Assembly: GCF_000725625.1 (NCBI RefSeq)
Contig: NZ_JOHS01000068.1
Location: 1 to 31,217 of the forward strand
Source of the DNA: Streptomyces sp. NRRL F-6676
Lineage (GTDB): Bacteria > Actinomycetota > Actinomycetes > Streptomycetales > Streptomycetaceae
Reading direction: 5' to 3'
DNA length: 31,217 nt
The notes beneath the pieces were generated by a model, which ran no database searches, was not told the DNA's origin, and saw only the letters and a list, made by a program, of their open reading frames with translations. The position numbers and the translations under genes were made by a program. Shown in pieces: positions 31,121-31,217 of the stretch. Position 1 is the first letter of the stretch; each line of letters starts with the position of its first letter.

Positions 31121-31217
31121 TAGTACTGCAACGGTGCTTGCCGTGACGGGTGGCCAGGTCAGGGGCTGTGTCCGCGTCGTTTGTAGTGGCTGGTGCGGGC
31201 CTGGTGTTGTCGTCGTC
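31121..31217. mobile_element. Terminal part of an insertion sequence, cut by the window edge
   Basis: Immediately after CTAG (31120-31123) the base composition drops and the sequence TAGTACTGCAACGGTGCTTG begins. From memory this resembles the terminal inverted repeats of Streptomyces IS elements. On the minus strand it contains the end of an open frame with a transposase-like basic tail. The other end is outside the window. Confidence 0.5.
31159..31217 (-). CDS. Partial transposase, C-terminal tail only
   Basis: Only about 19 codons are visible, reading RRQHQARTSHYKRRGHSP then TGA at 31159-31161. The basic, His/Arg/Tyr-rich tail resembles the C-termini I recall for IS701-like Streptomyces transposases. 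The start and catalytic domain lie beyond the window, so the family is provisional. Confidence 0.4.
   Translation of the reverse strand, partial: RRQHQARTSHYKRRGHSP

Overview
The window is very GC-rich chromosomal DNA with third-position G/C bias, GTG and ATG starts and tightly packed genes. The gene set (SigK/RskA-type ECF sigma system, DUF4331 protein, class F sortase, homogentisate dioxygenase, penicillin-acylase family enzyme, many TetR regulators, mycelial-actinomycete intergenic repeats) fits a Streptomyces or close relative. No rRNA, tRNA, CRISPR array or phage module was seen. The right edge cuts into what looks like an insertion sequence.

Layout. 1-356: GC-rich intergenic DNA with hairpins and a 69-bp tandem repeat. 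357-3606: a secreted DUF4331 protein (minus) divergent from an ECF sigma/anti-sigma pair (plus); the DUF4331 gene has a good match to a SigK-type promoter. 3730-3999: a small basic protein. 4162-6707: a DrrAB-like ABC exporter divergent from a TetR repressor, with two similar operator-like sites between. 6694-7887: a stand-alone type ISP restriction/modification specificity-like protein. 8005-10148: homogentisate 1,2-dioxygenase (tyrosine/phenylalanine catabolism) followed by a GntR/UTRA regulator. 10365-11674: lipoprotein plus TetR. 11857-13417: a secreted, membrane-anchored protein and a class F sortase, separated by a 177-bp palindromic element that has reshaped the boundary of both genes. 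13604-16196: aldehyde dehydrogenase and zinc alcohol dehydrogenase. 16357-17926: NADPH:quinone-type oxidoreductase divergent from a TetR. 18020-19899: a TetR divergent from an acyl-CoA dehydrogenase. 19996-21489: YiaA/B-like membrane protein, TetR and a convergent MaoC-type enoyl-CoA hydratase. 21629-22231: uncharacterised zinc-ribbon protein. 22494-25304: secreted penicillin acylase/AHL acylase family enzyme with a strong terminator. 25431-27700: membrane protein, TetR and SDR on the minus strand. 28020-31100: SDR, acyl-CoA ligase and TetR operon. 31121-31217: start of an IS-like element.

How it works together. The dominant theme is small oxidoreductase, acyl-CoA or export modules, each paired with its own TetR regulator (seven TetR genes in 31 kb). 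Palindromes next to most of these regulators can be read directly. Two operator types occur twice at separate promoters and predict small cross-locus regulons: AAACTA-type sites at the acyl-CoA dehydrogenase and aldehyde dehydrogenase promoters, and CTAAGC-type sites at a TetR gene and the MaoC gene. The least expected structure is the palindromic element at the sortase locus. It supplies part of the upstream gene's stop codon and appears to have removed the sortase's normal start. The upstream gene encodes a plausible substrate for that sortase, with a glycine-rich motif in place of a standard LPXTG-like signal.
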